From NCBI GenBank assembly GCA_023436225.1, contig JAEZKA010000069.1, forward strand, positions 1 to 35,599: a DNA stretch of 35,599 bases, in the 5' to 3' direction. The position numbers were made by a program, and so were the translations under genes. Origin of the DNA: Bacillota bacterium (GTDB taxonomy: Bacteria; Bacillota; Clostridia; Lachnospirales; Lachnospiraceae). The notes beneath the pieces were generated by a model that ran no database searches, had not been told where the DNA came from, and saw only the letters and a list, made by a program, of their open reading frames with translations. Positions 7,626-16,451 of the stretch are shown here, in pieces (positions within the stretch are counted from its first letter, which is position 1; each line of letters starts with the position of its first letter).

Positions 7626-9572
7626 ATGTATATACTAAATTATGATTTCGCCGCAATAATACTGAACATTATTAATATCGCTGTTTTTTATTATAAGAAA
7701 AATCTTTATGATAGTAAAAGCAAAATATTACTGTTTATGCTGATAAACAGTTTTTTTGCTACTGCCTTTGATATATTCAGCTCCTATGTAATGGATAATC
7801 CATCCGCATATTCTTATTGGTTTGTCTTTATATCTAATAATTTCTACTACCTCCTCAACAACTCTAAGATTTATATCTATGCTGCATATACACTTGAATT
7901 GAATGGACGTTGGAGGACCTTATCACGCTTAAGTAAATTATTAAGCATAATTCCTTTCGCTTTTACCACTCTGTTTATTATCTTTAACCCGATTACCAAA
8001 AGTATATTCGATTTTGATCATAAGATGGCCTATCAACAGAATTCCGGGTTGATATATCTTTACATTATAGATGGCATCTTTTTGATAATAACAACGATAA
8101 GTACAATCAGACATAAAAAACTGTTGAACCGGCCTACATTCCGGGCTTTGATATTCTTTGTCTTTATCTTCTTATTTACGGTTATCGGACAAACTTATAA
8201 CCCCAGAATTCCCATTCAGTGCATCGGTACTGCTTTATGTGAGCTGGTGCTAATCATGATATTACAGGATCGAAATAAAGTAATAGACTCTGTCACTGGC
8301 CTTTACAATCACAACTCCTTCTATAACAAGCTAAGGTTCTACTTTGATGGGAATATTCCCTTCTCAATCACTTTAATTATGCTGGAGGATACCTCTAGAA
8401 TCAGCTATACCCTTGGTTACCAGTACATTAATCTGATTAACAAGGAGACCGCCCGTTTTATTAAGGAAGAGCTGGATACGGATGAGAAATACTACGTCAG
8501 AAGTAATTGCTTTGCACTTCTATCGGTAAAAAACATCCAAAAAAGAACGCCGGAGACGAAATCTAAGATAATGGAACGTTTTCAAGATAGTTGGCGAATT
8601 AATGAGATGGACCTCAGTCTTTCCGCTCGTATATGTCAGTTAAGCTACCCTGATAATCTAGGTTCCTTGTCCGACCTTTTTGATTATATCGATTTTATAA
8701 GCTCCTCAGCCTCCCTCCCTTCCAAAAAACATTCCATCGGAGTCAGTGAGGTTAGTATATCGAAACGTAAGCGGGAGCAGGAGCTGCGTAGAATTATCGC
8801 TGCAGCTATAATCAACCGGAGCTTCGAGGTATATTATCAACCTATCTATTCCGTACAGGACAAGGTTTTTAACTCAGCAGAAGCTTTAGTCCGATTAAGG
8901 GACCCTCTCCTTGGCTTCATTCCTCCTGATGAATTTATCCCTCTTACTGAAAGAGACGGAAGCATTACAAAAATCGGTCTAAGTATCTTCGAGATGGTAT
9001 GCTCCTTTATACAATTTACTAATCTTGAAAGCAAAGGGTTACGTTTTATTGAGGTAAATCTCTCTGTTGTTCAGTGCCTGCAGAGCGATATTAAGAAGCA
9101 GCTTGTATTCCTAATGCAAAAATATAAGATACGTCCTGACCAGATCTGTCTGGAGATTACAGAGACCGTTGCAATTAATTCTCCCGAGGTTATACGTGTG
9201 CTATTTAATGAACTGAACCGAGATGGAATGACCTTTGCCTTGGATGACTTTGGCGATGGTTATTCCAATATAAACTATCTCCTGGAGCTACCTTTCCACT
9301 TTGTGAAATTGGATAAGTCTATCGTATGGGCTTATTTTAGAGATGACCAGGGGAAGATAGCCCTTGAAAGCACTATAGCTTTAATGAAATCCCTTAATAT
9401 AGAATTAATCGCTGAGGGAGTAGAGACGAAGGAACAATCAGAAGCCTTAATATCACTTGGCGTAGAATATCTACAAGGTTATTATTTTTCAAAGCCGATC
9501 CCAAGTGAAGATTTCCTTCTCTTTATTGAGGAACATAACACTGCTTTACAAAACCATCATGTTATGAACTAG
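7626..9572 (+). CDS. membrane EAL-domain protein, likely c-di-GMP phosphodiesterase
   Basis: This protein has 648 residues. About seven hydrophobic segments fill residues 1-220 and could sense a membrane or external signal. A degenerate GGDEF domain follows (about 225-360): it keeps the VTGLYNHNSF opening, but the GGDEF site reads SNCFA, so cyclase activity is unlikely. The EAL domain (about 395-640) looks complete: AEALVRL (E419), the EVNLSV metal-ligand Asn, CLEITET, LDDFGDG (D540, D541), KLDKS, IAEGVET and the YLQGYYFSKP end. It should hydrolyse c-di-GMP and so lower its level in the cell. It has its own promoter and is followed after 42 bases by a paralogue, so the two are probably co-transcribed. 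Confidence 0.88.
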   Translation: MYILNYDFAAIILNIINIAVFYYKKNLYDSKSKILLFMLINSFFATAFDIFSSYVMDNPSAYSYWFVFISNNFYYLLNNSKIYIYAAYTLELNGRWRTLSRLSKLLSIIPFAFTTLFIIFNPITKSIFDFDHKMAYQQNSGLIYLYIIDGIFLIITTISTIRHKKLLNRPTFRALIFFVFIFLFTVIGQTYNPRIPIQCIGTALCELVLIMILQDRNKVIDSVTGLYNHNSFYNKLRFYFDGNIPFSITLIMLEDTSRISYTLGYQYINLINKETARFIKEELDTDEKYYVRSNCFALLSVKNIQKRTPETKSKIMERFQDSWRINEMDLSLSARICQLSYPDNLGSLSDLFDYIDFISSSASLPSKKHSIGVSEVSISKRKREQELRRIIAAAIINRSFEVYYQPIYSVQDKVFNSAEALVRLRDPLLGFIPPDEFIPLTERDGSITKIGLSIFEMVCSFIQFTNLESKGLRFIEVNLSVVQCLQSDIKKQLVFLMQKYKIRPDQICLEITETVAINSPEVIRVLFNELNRDGMTFALDDFGDGYSNINYLLELPFHFVKLDKSIVWAYFRDDQGKIALESTIALMKSLNIELIAEGVETKEQSEALISLGVEYLQGYYFSKPIPSEDFLLFIEEHNTALQNHHVMN

Positions 9573-9614
9573 TGTTAGGCTATTACTTCCCAACATTTAA
9601 CTACCGATAGGAGA

Positions 9615-11507
9615 ATGTCAATGTTAAGCTACCATTATTGTAATTGTGCTTTAATTGTCTTCATAACCACAGCATATCTGTTCTATGTTAAGAAACATAT
9701 CAAGGATAACCAAAGTATACTATTTGAGCTTATGCTATGGAGTAGTATATTTTACTGTATTTTTGACGTGCTCAGCCTGGAAGCCATTAAAAATGTGTTA
9801 ACGGTTCCAAAATTATATTTTCATCTAATGATATATTTGTATTACATTATGCAAAGTCTAATTCCTATCCTATCCGCTTTATATATATTGTCAGTTGTTA
9901 ACCTATCATCACATATTAGACCGTTGGAAAATTATTTACTTTTCATACCTATTATGATTTCTTTCCTTACAATATTGACAAATCCTTTGACAAAGGCGGT
10001 CTTCTATCTTGATAAGGGCGGAAGTTATGTAACCGGAAGCGGCCTTACTCTGCTTTACATAATCGCAGGAGTTTATCTCATTTACGATATTATATATATA
10101 ATACATTATCGAGCATATATAATGAAGGATATCCATATCCTGTTCGTATTCTTAGTCATCGCTATCGTGGCTTTTGCATTGGCTGAATTTGTTTTCGATG
10201 CATTGCAGTTCCGACACTTTGGTATTGCTACATGCGATCTCCTGGTTCTAATTATAATCCAGAATTCAGATGAACAACTACATGAAGCGACCGGATTATT
10301 CAACTTTAATACCTTAATTAGAAGGTGTCAACTATACTATAAGAACAAAAAGCCCTTTACCCTCATTTTGATCAAAATCAATGATCAGGCTTTAATTGAC
10401 TATACCTTTGGTTTGAATTATTGGTTCGAAGTTAATAATGTTGTTATTGAATTTTTAAATTCCAACGTTAAGCATTACTCCGCTTATTATGCGGAAGACG
10501 GTTGCTTTGCTATCATACCCAATTCTCATTTATCGAATGAGGAAACGGATAATCTCATTCAACAGACTCTAAATCAGTTCCAGTATTCTAGATGGAATAT
10601 CAATAATAATGAAATTAATATCTCTACTCAAATGCTTAAGCTCTCCTGCCCGAAGGATGCCTTTGATATTAATGATATTATTTATTATATAGAATATTTT
10701 ACCCACAATGTAATTGATGCTAATAACAAACTTATCACTCCGGAAGCGATTCACATTAATGAATGCAGCTTGAAGACAGAATACAGAAGAAGCTTGTGGG
10801 AGTTTGTTGAAGGAAATAAATACAAACTAATCTATATGCCGATTTATTCTGTCTTCTCACAGAAGATCATCTCATCAGAGGTATTATTAGAGTTAGAGCT
10901 GGAGAGATCTATATACATTCCCATAGAGGAGTTGGATAAGGTAACAGAACATAATGATAAGCTCATGCAGCTTTATATGAAAATTTTTGATGACGCCTGT
11001 ACATACCTAAAGGAAGCAACCTCCATTGATAACAGTATCCAGCATATTAACCTGAATATATCCACAGTGCAGCTCATGCAGGATAACCTAATTTCACAAT
11101 TCACCTCCATTATCAACAAGCATGGATTGAATTTTGCAAATATAGGCTTTGAAATCTCAGAAGCCACTGCCTCCAATACACAACCTACGATACTGCAAAA
11201 CATAGTAAAGTTAAAGAACCTTGGTTCCTTATTCATCCTTGATCAATTTGGAACAGGATATACTAATCTGGATTATTTTAAGAATATTCCTGCGAAGTAT
11301 GTTAAATTGAACAGGAATCTCATTAGTACCTGCTTTGATAATAAGCTGGGATATACAATATTGAAGAGCACAATTACTATGATTAAGCAATTAAATTATA
11401 AAACAATAGCAGAAGGAGCCGACACCGATGAAAAGATTGCCGTATTAACAGAATTAGGAGTGGATTATCTACAGGGTACCTATTATTGTGAAGTGCCATC
11501 GGCATAA
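9615..11507 (+). CDS. membrane EAL-like protein with degenerate catalytic site
   Basis: This 630-residue protein has the same plan as its upstream neighbour: about seven membrane segments, a degenerate GGDEF region beginning EATGLFNFN, and an EAL-like domain. Key positions are changed. EAL reads EVL (residues 422-424), and DDFG reads DQFG (residues 543-546), so one of the two metal-binding Asp residues is Gln. The Asn motif NLNIST, FEISEAT, KLNRN, IAEGADT and YLQGTYY remain recognisable. It probably does not hydrolyse c-di-GMP, and may bind it or regulate the upstream enzyme. The close spacing and shared layout point to tandem duplication followed by divergence. A GGAG ribosome site lies before the start. 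Confidence 0.82.
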   Translation: MSMLSYHYCNCALIVFITTAYLFYVKKHIKDNQSILFELMLWSSIFYCIFDVLSLEAIKNVLTVPKLYFHLMIYLYYIMQSLIPILSALYILSVVNLSSHIRPLENYLLFIPIMISFLTILTNPLTKAVFYLDKGGSYVTGSGLTLLYIIAGVYLIYDIIYIIHYRAYIMKDIHILFVFLVIAIVAFALAEFVFDALQFRHFGIATCDLLVLIIIQNSDEQLHEATGLFNFNTLIRRCQLYYKNKKPFTLILIKINDQALIDYTFGLNYWFEVNNVVIEFLNSNVKHYSAYYAEDGCFAIIPNSHLSNEETDNLIQQTLNQFQYSRWNINNNEINISTQMLKLSCPKDAFDINDIIYYIEYFTHNVIDANNKLITPEAIHINECSLKTEYRRSLWEFVEGNKYKLIYMPIYSVFSQKIISSEVLLELELERSIYIPIEELDKVTEHNDKLMQLYMKIFDDACTYLKEATSIDNSIQHINLNISTVQLMQDNLISQFTSIINKHGLNFANIGFEISEATASNTQPTILQNIVKLKNLGSLFILDQFGTGYTNLDYFKNIPAKYVKLNRNLISTCFDNKLGYTILKSTITMIKQLNYKTIAEGADTDEKIAVLTELGVDYLQGTYYCEVPSA

Positions 11508-11552
11508 GCTTTGTTTAACTTTCCAATATTGGATATTTAGTGTATTTTTCTG

Positions 11553-11581
11553 TTGAATTAAGTCATTAAAAATGATACTAT
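11553..11581 (+). promoter_or_regulatory. sigma-A-type promoter before the transporter gene
   Basis: TTGAAT (11553-11558) and TACTAT (11576-11581) are spaced by 17 bases, about 54 bases upstream of the transporter start. The match is moderate, and the site suggests a transcript separate from that of the EAL genes. Confidence 0.5.
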
Positions 11582-11634
11582 ATGCCATGTGCGTTCAGCA
11601 TAATTATAGCTATCGAAAGGATGTTAATATTAAT

Positions 11635-12198
11635 ATGTCTACTCAATCAAATACGCCAAGTATTGCCAATCCTGCTCCACTCGGTCTTTTAGGCTTCGGA
11701 ATGACCACATGCTTATTAAACTTACATAATGCAGGCTTTATCCCCCTCAGTATTGTCATCATAGCAATGGGCTTTGCATTAGGCGGAGCTGCCCAGATCA
11801 TCGCCGGAATAATGGAGTTTAAGAAGGGTAATACCTTTGGGGCTACTGCCTTCACAGCCTATGGCTTCTTCTGGTGGTCATTAATATTAATCTGGAGCAA
11901 TCCTATAAAAGGAATTGAAGCAGCCGATGCGAAAAGCATGGGATTTTATTTAGGACTTTGGTGTGTTTTTACTCTCTTTATGTTTATCGGTACATTAAAA
12001 CATAATAAAGTCAGCCAGGTAGTGTTTGGTTCATTAACAATTTTATTCCTGCTGCTTTCTCTAGCGAACTTTACAGGCCTAGAAATTATTCATACCCTAG
12101 CCGGATATGTAGGTATCTTCTGCGGCGCCTCCGCTATCTACAGTGCTATGGGCCAGATAATCAATCAGGAGTTCGGAAAAACCGTAATTAAGCTGTAG
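11635..12198 (+). CDS. acetate/succinate transporter family protein (GPR1/FUN34/YaaH, SatP-like)
   Basis: This 187-residue protein has six membrane segments. The family signature NPAPLGLLGFGMTT is near the N-terminus (residues 12-25). The GGAAQIIAGIMEFKKGNTFGATAFTAYGFFWWSL block is the second conserved region. The family moves acetate or succinate across the membrane, generally with protons. I chose ATG 11635 because the family motif starts about ten residues later; the in-frame ATG at 11572 would add an unusual polar extension overlapping the -10 element. The ribosome site (GAAAGG, about 14 bases upstream) is poorly spaced. A strong terminator follows. Confidence 0.85.
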   Translation: MSTQSNTPSIANPAPLGLLGFGMTTCLLNLHNAGFIPLSIVIIAMGFALGGAAQIIAGIMEFKKGNTFGATAFTAYGFFWWSLILIWSNPIKGIEAADAKSMGFYLGLWCVFTLFMFIGTLKHNKVSQVVFGSLTILFLLLSLANFTGLEIIHTLAGYVGIFCGASAIYSAMGQIINQEFGKTVIKL

Positions 12199-12289
12199 CT
12201 TAACTCTCAAGCTTTTTATCAACAATTCAGTGTGCGAGGATTTATACATAACCAATCTTACGCTCGTTAAAATCCCTTAATTATGATGT

Positions 12290-12340
12290 GAACCCCTTTG
12301 GTTAGACAATAAATAAATGTCTAATGAAAGGGGTTCATTT
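12290..12340 (+). terminator. rho-independent terminator after the transporter gene
   Basis: GAACCCCTTTGGTTAGACA (12290-12308) pairs almost fully with TGTCTAATGAAAGGGGTTC (12318-12336), giving a stem of about 17 bp with a 9-base A/T loop. A T-rich stretch follows. Confidence 0.8.
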
Positions 12341-12345
12341 CATTT

Positions 12346-12486
12346 ACAAGGAATTCTCCTTTTGTAGGTGTTTCAAGACAGACAATCAGTTCCATTGAAA
12401 AGCTACCATTGTGCCCTAGCGCTAGATTGGCATATCCGCAGTTAATAGCACTGATAAGACATGTATTCAACTATTATAAAACTTGA
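12346..12486 (+). pseudogene. remnant of an Xre/YozG-type HTH regulator
   Basis: There is no start codon here, but the frame ending at TGA 12484-12486 reads FVGVSRQTISSIEK, then PSARLAYPQLIALIRHVFNYYK. This matches the recognition helix and following helices of small HTH_3 regulators (typically VGVSRQTI, then IENGKY, PSL and LA). The N-terminal half and the tail are missing, and GKY-type residues have been lost. It fills part of the 435-base gap between 12198 and 12634. No function is expected. Confidence 0.6.
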
Positions 12487-12633
12487 CTTCCATTATAAGG
12501 AAAAGTATAATCAAATAAGCCACACGTCATATATTTCCTGGTCGAGTTATATATTTACTGAAATAATTCTAAATCAATATTACTGATATGTCCGTAGCAA
12601 CTTAAATAATATAAAGAAATGGGAGGATCTATT

Positions 12634-13149
12634 ATGAAGAGCAATGTCTTGAAAAAAGTATATTGCATATTACTTATATTACATGCCTTTGTTGGTATTG
12701 GGGCAATGGGCGGAGGAATGATGGCAATTCTTAATCCTCAAAGACCGGGTGGGATGCCCACCGAAGCATTAAACAATTCACCCTTTCGTGATTTTCTAAT
12801 TCCAGGAATTATCTTGTTTACTGTAATCGGACTAGGTAACATATTATGTGTATTAACAATCCGCTTAAAATCAAAGTATCAGGGATACATAAGCAGTATA
12901 TTTAGCTGGGCATTGGTCATTTGGATCATTGTTCAATGCATCATGCTTCAAATGGTTGTTTCGTTACATGTTATATTTTTTATCATTGGATTAGTTCAAG
13001 CCTTTTTATCCTTTATTATATTATTCGCACAATGCTTATTTCCAGTGAATATAGCCCTTGTAATTGTAAGAAAAATCGAAGCAAAAAATCCTGGCAATAT
13101 TATTATTAATTGTATTCTGAGATTAGAGCGATCCTTGACGGAACATTGA
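12634..13149 (+). CDS. hypothetical four-helix membrane protein
   Basis: This 171-residue protein has four hydrophobic segments, at about residues 8-30, 48-72, 82-105 and 108-135, and a basic C-terminal tail (VRKIEAKN, RLERS). A short Gly/Met-rich and Pro-containing loop (AMGGGMMAILNPQRPGGMP) follows the first helix. I do not recognise a family with confidence. The start at 12634 follows GGGAGGATC at good spacing; the ATG at 12619 lies upstream of that ribosome site. It is a single gene after a terminator and a dead regulator remnant, and the next gene begins 114 bases later. Confidence 0.7.
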   Translation: MKSNVLKKVYCILLILHAFVGIGAMGGGMMAILNPQRPGGMPTEALNNSPFRDFLIPGIILFTVIGLGNILCVLTIRLKSKYQGYISSIFSWALVIWIIVQCIMLQMVVSLHVIFFIIGLVQAFLSFIILFAQCLFPVNIALVIVRKIEAKNPGNIIINCILRLERSLTEH

Positions 13150-13263
13150 GAATATATAAATGAAATTAATTGTTAAAACTAATCATCATAGTTTAGGGAT
13201 AAGAGATTATAGAAATCAAGATGATATCAATTGAGACATAATAACTATCTGGAGGAGTATAGG

Positions 13264-13881
13264 ATGTCAAAAATATATTATATCGGTGGTTCTCCCTGCA
13301 GTGGAAAAAGCACCATAGCACAGATGATATCGGAACGATACGGGCTGTACTATTTTAAGGTGGATGATTACCTAGATGAATATATATGTAGAGGAAATGC
13401 TTCCAATAAGCCATTTTCTTCAAAAGCGTTAACGCTTTCGGCGGATGAAACATGGATGCGAGATCCCATGATACAGAATATAGAAGAGTTGAAAATATAT
13501 CATGAGATATTCGAATACATCTTGGAGGATTTGAATAAGATTGAAGCTCCAAGGGGAATCATTACAGAAGGTGCTGCTTTTCTACCCGAGCTAATGAACA
13601 AGATAAAAATTGAACCCACTTCATATATGTGCATTGTTCCTACGAGGAACTTCCAATATCATCATTATAAGCTGCGTCCATGGGTGCCGGAGATACTGAA
13701 AGATTGTACGGATAAAGAAAAAGCATTTGATAACTGGATGGAACGAGATGCTCTATTTGCAACAACGGTAAAAGAAGAGGCAGATAAGCTTGGATACAGA
13801 ACGCTAATTACAGATGGTACTATAGGGGTCGAGTATATGTACAAGCAGGTTGCAGAATGGTTTCAATTCAAGACAATATAA
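13264..13881 (+). CDS. P-loop kinase-like ATPase
   Basis: This 205-residue protein begins with a Walker A loop, GGSPCSGKST (residues 8-17), followed by the FKVDDYLDEY region expected of small-molecule kinases of the AAA_33/adenylate-kinase-like group. LITEGAAF in mid-protein may be the Walker B-like strand, and KLRPWV plus the later acidic segment could form the lid. It probably phosphorylates a small substrate, which I cannot name. The start follows GGAGGAGTATAGG. It is the first of five co-directional genes spaced 28-55 bases apart, so it is likely the head of an operon concerned with modifying or detoxifying small molecules. Confidence 0.75.
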   Translation: MSKIYYIGGSPCSGKSTIAQMISERYGLYYFKVDDYLDEYICRGNASNKPFSSKALTLSADETWMRDPMIQNIEELKIYHEIFEYILEDLNKIEAPRGIITEGAAFLPELMNKIKIEPTSYMCIVPTRNFQYHHYKLRPWVPEILKDCTDKEKAFDNWMERDALFATTVKEEADKLGYRTLITDGTIGVEYMYKQVAEWFQFKTI

Positions 13882-13930
13882 TCAGGCTAATGTTTTATGA
13901 TGAGTATGATTAACTGAAACGGAGATTATA

Positions 13931-14749
13931 ATGATACTGGTAGATAAGAATGTAAAGATGAAAAATATAACAAGCGTAGTTAATGAAAAATGTCCCAGCT
14001 TTTCCGGCATCGTAAGTCAGGAAAGTAAGGGGAATTTATGGGTAAATAATATAGACGCACCAACTATTGCAATTGCTGAGTCCTATGCAGTAGGGGGCTT
14101 TGCCTTTCTCGGTACATACCAAAGCAATAAAGATTTCATAGAATTAAAGGCTTTTTTAGAAGCTGATTTATTACCACAGGTAAAGAAAAACGGATGTCAC
14201 TGTTTTGAATTCTCAATTGAAAGCGATAACATTCGTGAATATATTTTGGATATGTTTCAGGATAAGCAGCTTCAAACAGAAAGAGAAATCTCATTCCGAA
14301 TTAACACTACCCCTATTATTGAAAAGAATATTCCAAAGGAATATCAAATACTTAAAGTAGATGCTATGTTCTGGAAGATGTTATCCGATGGCCAATTCGA
14401 TAATGTGGACTTGTTAAGAGAACGCTTACTGGGATCCTGGTATTCGTTCGAAGAATTTGAACATAAAAGTATTGCCTATTGTACTGTTATTGATAATAGA
14501 ATAGTTGCAGTCATAGTTGGCACTGCAAATTACAAGAATATCATTCCAATTGATATCGAGACAGAGGAGAGTCACAGAAGAAAGGGATTGGCTTATGCTA
14601 TAGCAGCTAAGTTTATCGCCGATTGTTTGAATAATGATTTTATTCCACAATGGGACTGCGTTGAATCAAATCCTAGTTCCTATAATATGGCAAGAAAATT
14701 AGGGTTTGAGCAAATAAACGAAAACACAGTTTACTGGTTTGATATTTAA
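13931..14749 (+). CDS. GNAT acetyltransferase of the ZmaR-like (GNAT_acetyltran) type
   Basis: This protein has 272 residues, much longer than a minimal GNAT protein. The N-terminal half is a family-specific domain and the C-terminal half carries the acetyl-CoA fold. The latter shows VIVGTANYKNIIPIDIETEESHRRKGLAYAIAAKFI, then IPQWDCVESNPSSYNMARKLGFE, which match the GNAT_acetyltran family that includes a zwittermicin self-resistance enzyme. The acceptor is unknown; a role in resistance is possible but not shown. It is the second gene of the five-gene set, 49 bases after the kinase, with a GGAG ribosome site. Confidence 0.82.
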   Translation: MILVDKNVKMKNITSVVNEKCPSFSGIVSQESKGNLWVNNIDAPTIAIAESYAVGGFAFLGTYQSNKDFIELKAFLEADLLPQVKKNGCHCFEFSIESDNIREYILDMFQDKQLQTEREISFRINTTPIIEKNIPKEYQILKVDAMFWKMLSDGQFDNVDLLRERLLGSWYSFEEFEHKSIAYCTVIDNRIVAVIVGTANYKNIIPIDIETEESHRRKGLAYAIAAKFIADCLNNDFIPQWDCVESNPSSYNMARKLGFEQINENTVYWFDI

Positions 14750-14804
14750 TAACTAGGTACCGATATATACATAATAATTTTAATGAGATAAAAAGGATGA
14801 AATC

Positions 14805-15254
14805 GTGAGCAAAACAGAAAATGTAGAATTAACAGTTATATGCCTTATTTACAAAGATAACAAAATATTACTGCAAGACCGAATTAAAAAAGATTGGAAG
14901 GGCTATACCCTACCGGGTGGTCACGTCGAGAAGGACGAAGCTTTTATTAATGCTGTTATAAGAGAAATGAAGGAAGAAACCGGATTGACGATTGCACATC
15001 CCATTCTGTGCGGGATAAAGCAGTTTCCTATTGATAATGGAAGATATCTCGTTCTGTTATACAAAACAAATGAATTTGAAGGGAGCTTAACTTCCTCTGA
15101 GGAAGGGAAAATGGTGTGGGTTAATCGAGACGATTTGCACAAGTACAATCTGGTGAATGATTTTTTTAACTTGCTTAGAGTCTTTGATGATGATAACTTG
15201 TCAGAATTTCAATATGTGATAAACGAGGAAGAATGGGAAGCTAAACTTAAGTAA
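14805..15254 (+). CDS. NUDIX hydrolase
   Basis: This 149-residue protein has a complete Nudix box, GHVEKDE through REMKEETGL (residues 39-61: G-x5-E-x7-RE-x2-EE-x-G-L), which binds the divalent metal and places the water that cleaves a nucleoside diphosphate linked to X. Upstream VELTVICLIYKDNKILLQDR is the usual first strand pair; LPGG precedes the box. Family members include MutT-like 8-oxo-dGTPases, but the substrate cannot be read here. The start is GTG at 14805, 8 bases after AAAAGG. It is the third gene of the set. Confidence 0.88.
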   Translation: MSKTENVELTVICLIYKDNKILLQDRIKKDWKGYTLPGGHVEKDEAFINAVIREMKEETGLTIAHPILCGIKQFPIDNGRYLVLLYKTNEFEGSLTSSEEGKMVWVNRDDLHKYNLVNDFFNLLRVFDDDNLSEFQYVINEEEWEAKLK

Positions 15255-15293
15255 AATACCATCGATACTAATTGCAAAGTAAGGAGGACAAGA

Positions 15294-15719
15294 ATGATTT
15301 TAATTACACCTAATTTTAACTTTAATGGTCATTGTGAAGAGGCATTAACTCTGTATCAAAAAGCGTTCGATGCAAAAATAGGATGTCTACTTCGATATTC
15401 CGATGCAGATCCACGAGATTGGAATAGAGAATTAAGCTCAGAACAAGCAAACTATATCTATCATGCGGAACTTTTGATAGGAAATCAGAGAATAATGATG
15501 TGTGATAATATGGACGTGGAGTTGAGCAAAAATACTTCTTTATCACTAACCATAACATTTGAAACTAGTGATGAGGTTAAAAAAGCCTATGAAATATTGA
15601 AGGATGGAAGTACAATCATATACCCCATACATAGCACAACCTATAGCTCATGTGAAGTCGTATTGATAGATAAGTTTGGTTTCCGATGGGGCTTAATGAC
15701 AGAACAAACAGAACGGTAA
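15294..15719 (+). CDS. PhnB-like VOC superfamily protein
   Basis: This 141-residue protein is of the PhnB/glyoxalase-like VOC group. Signatures are the opening PNFNFNGHCEEALTLYQKAFDAKIG, the central HAELLIGNQRIMMCDN, and the end VVLIDKFGFRWGLMTE. The family has a paired beta-alpha-beta-beta-beta fold and often a metal centre. Members range from resistance proteins to enzymes of unknown role, so no reaction is assigned. The ribosome site AAGGAGG lies at 8 bases. It sits 39 bases after the NUDIX gene and 28 bases before the DJ-1 gene. Confidence 0.85.
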   Translation: MILITPNFNFNGHCEEALTLYQKAFDAKIGCLLRYSDADPRDWNRELSSEQANYIYHAELLIGNQRIMMCDNMDVELSKNTSLSLTITFETSDEVKKAYEILKDGSTIIYPIHSTTYSSCEVVLIDKFGFRWGLMTEQTER

Positions 15720-15747
15720 ATCATCATAAGAACAAGGAGAGATTGAA

Positions 15748-16326
15748 ATGAATAGAAATGAAATACTGCTAGTACTAACCAACCAATGGAATGATTGGGA
15801 AGCAAGCTATGCGATCGCAGTTGCAAATTCCTTTACAGAATATATGGTGAAAACCATAGCGATCGATTCGAATAGTAAAATATCTATGGGTGGTATTAAT
15901 GCACAAGTTGACTATAGCATAGATAGCTATCAAAACTTCGAGAATTTAGCGATGATTATTCTTCCGGGTGGTCTTTCCTGGGAGAATAACAGGTATGATG
16001 AAATAGCCTGTTTCATAAAGAAGGCTGTGGACCTAGCAATCCCGATTGCCGCAATATGTGGAAGTACTCTCTTCTTATGCAGACATGGTTTCCTTAATCA
16101 TGTTAAGCATACAGGAGATTCGCCTGAATTATTCCTTAACCAAGAAGGATATACCGGTGCTGATCTATATATTAAGGCTCAGGTTGTCGTGGACAAGGGC
16201 ATTATAACTGCTAATGAAACTGCTGCCGTTGAATTCGCATACCAGATTTTTAAAATGTTAAGAATTGATTCAGATGAAGAAATCGAAGAATGGTATGATA
16301 ACTTTAAAAATGGAGCTGTTCGATAA
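15748..16326 (+). CDS. DJ-1/PfpI family protein
   Basis: This 192-residue protein has the class I glutamine amidotransferase-like fold. The nucleophile elbow is IAAICGST with Cys104, and WE18AS near the N-terminus supplies the conserved Glu that contacts this Cys in DJ-1 proteins. ILPGG at about 71-75 is also typical, and GIITANETAAVEFA is the usual C-terminal motif. Family roles include deglycase, chaperone and stress functions, and none is assigned here. It is the last gene of the run, ending 12 bases before the argS promoter. Confidence 0.85.
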   Translation: MNRNEILLVLTNQWNDWEASYAIAVANSFTEYMVKTIAIDSNSKISMGGINAQVDYSIDSYQNFENLAMIILPGGLSWENNRYDEIACFIKKAVDLAIPIAAICGSTLFLCRHGFLNHVKHTGDSPELFLNQEGYTGADLYIKAQVVVDKGIITANETAAVEFAYQIFKMLRIDSDEEIEEWYDNFKNGAVR

Positions 16327-16337
16327 AAGATATTGTC

Positions 16338-16366
16338 TTGACAAAAATTAGATCCTCTGATAAGAT
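16338..16366 (+). promoter_or_regulatory. promoter of the argS leader
   Basis: TTGACA (16338-16343), a perfect -35, is followed after exactly 17 bases by TAAGAT (16361-16366). Transcription would begin near 16373, just before the leader-peptide ribosome site. Confidence 0.75.
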
Positions 16367-16394
16367 AACACTAATTATTGGAAAGGAAGAGCTT

Positions 16395-16451
16395 ATGAGT
16401 CTAGTAATTTGCAATCAACTGAGACGCAGATGCAGACGTAACCTCTTGTAA
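16395..16451 (+). CDS. arginine-rich leader peptide of argS
   Basis: This 18-codon ORF, MSLVICNQLRRRCRRNLL, is preceded by the strong ribosome site GGAAAGGAAGAG. Codons 10-15 are AGA CGC AGA TGC AGA CGT, so five of six are Arg, mixing both Arg codon boxes. It lies between a good promoter and a terminator, upstream of arginyl-tRNA synthetase. This is the layout of a classical attenuation leader, in which a shortage of charged tRNA-Arg stalls the ribosome. The sequence arrangement is clear and the mechanism is inferred. Confidence 0.8.
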   Translation: MSLVICNQLRRRCRRNLL

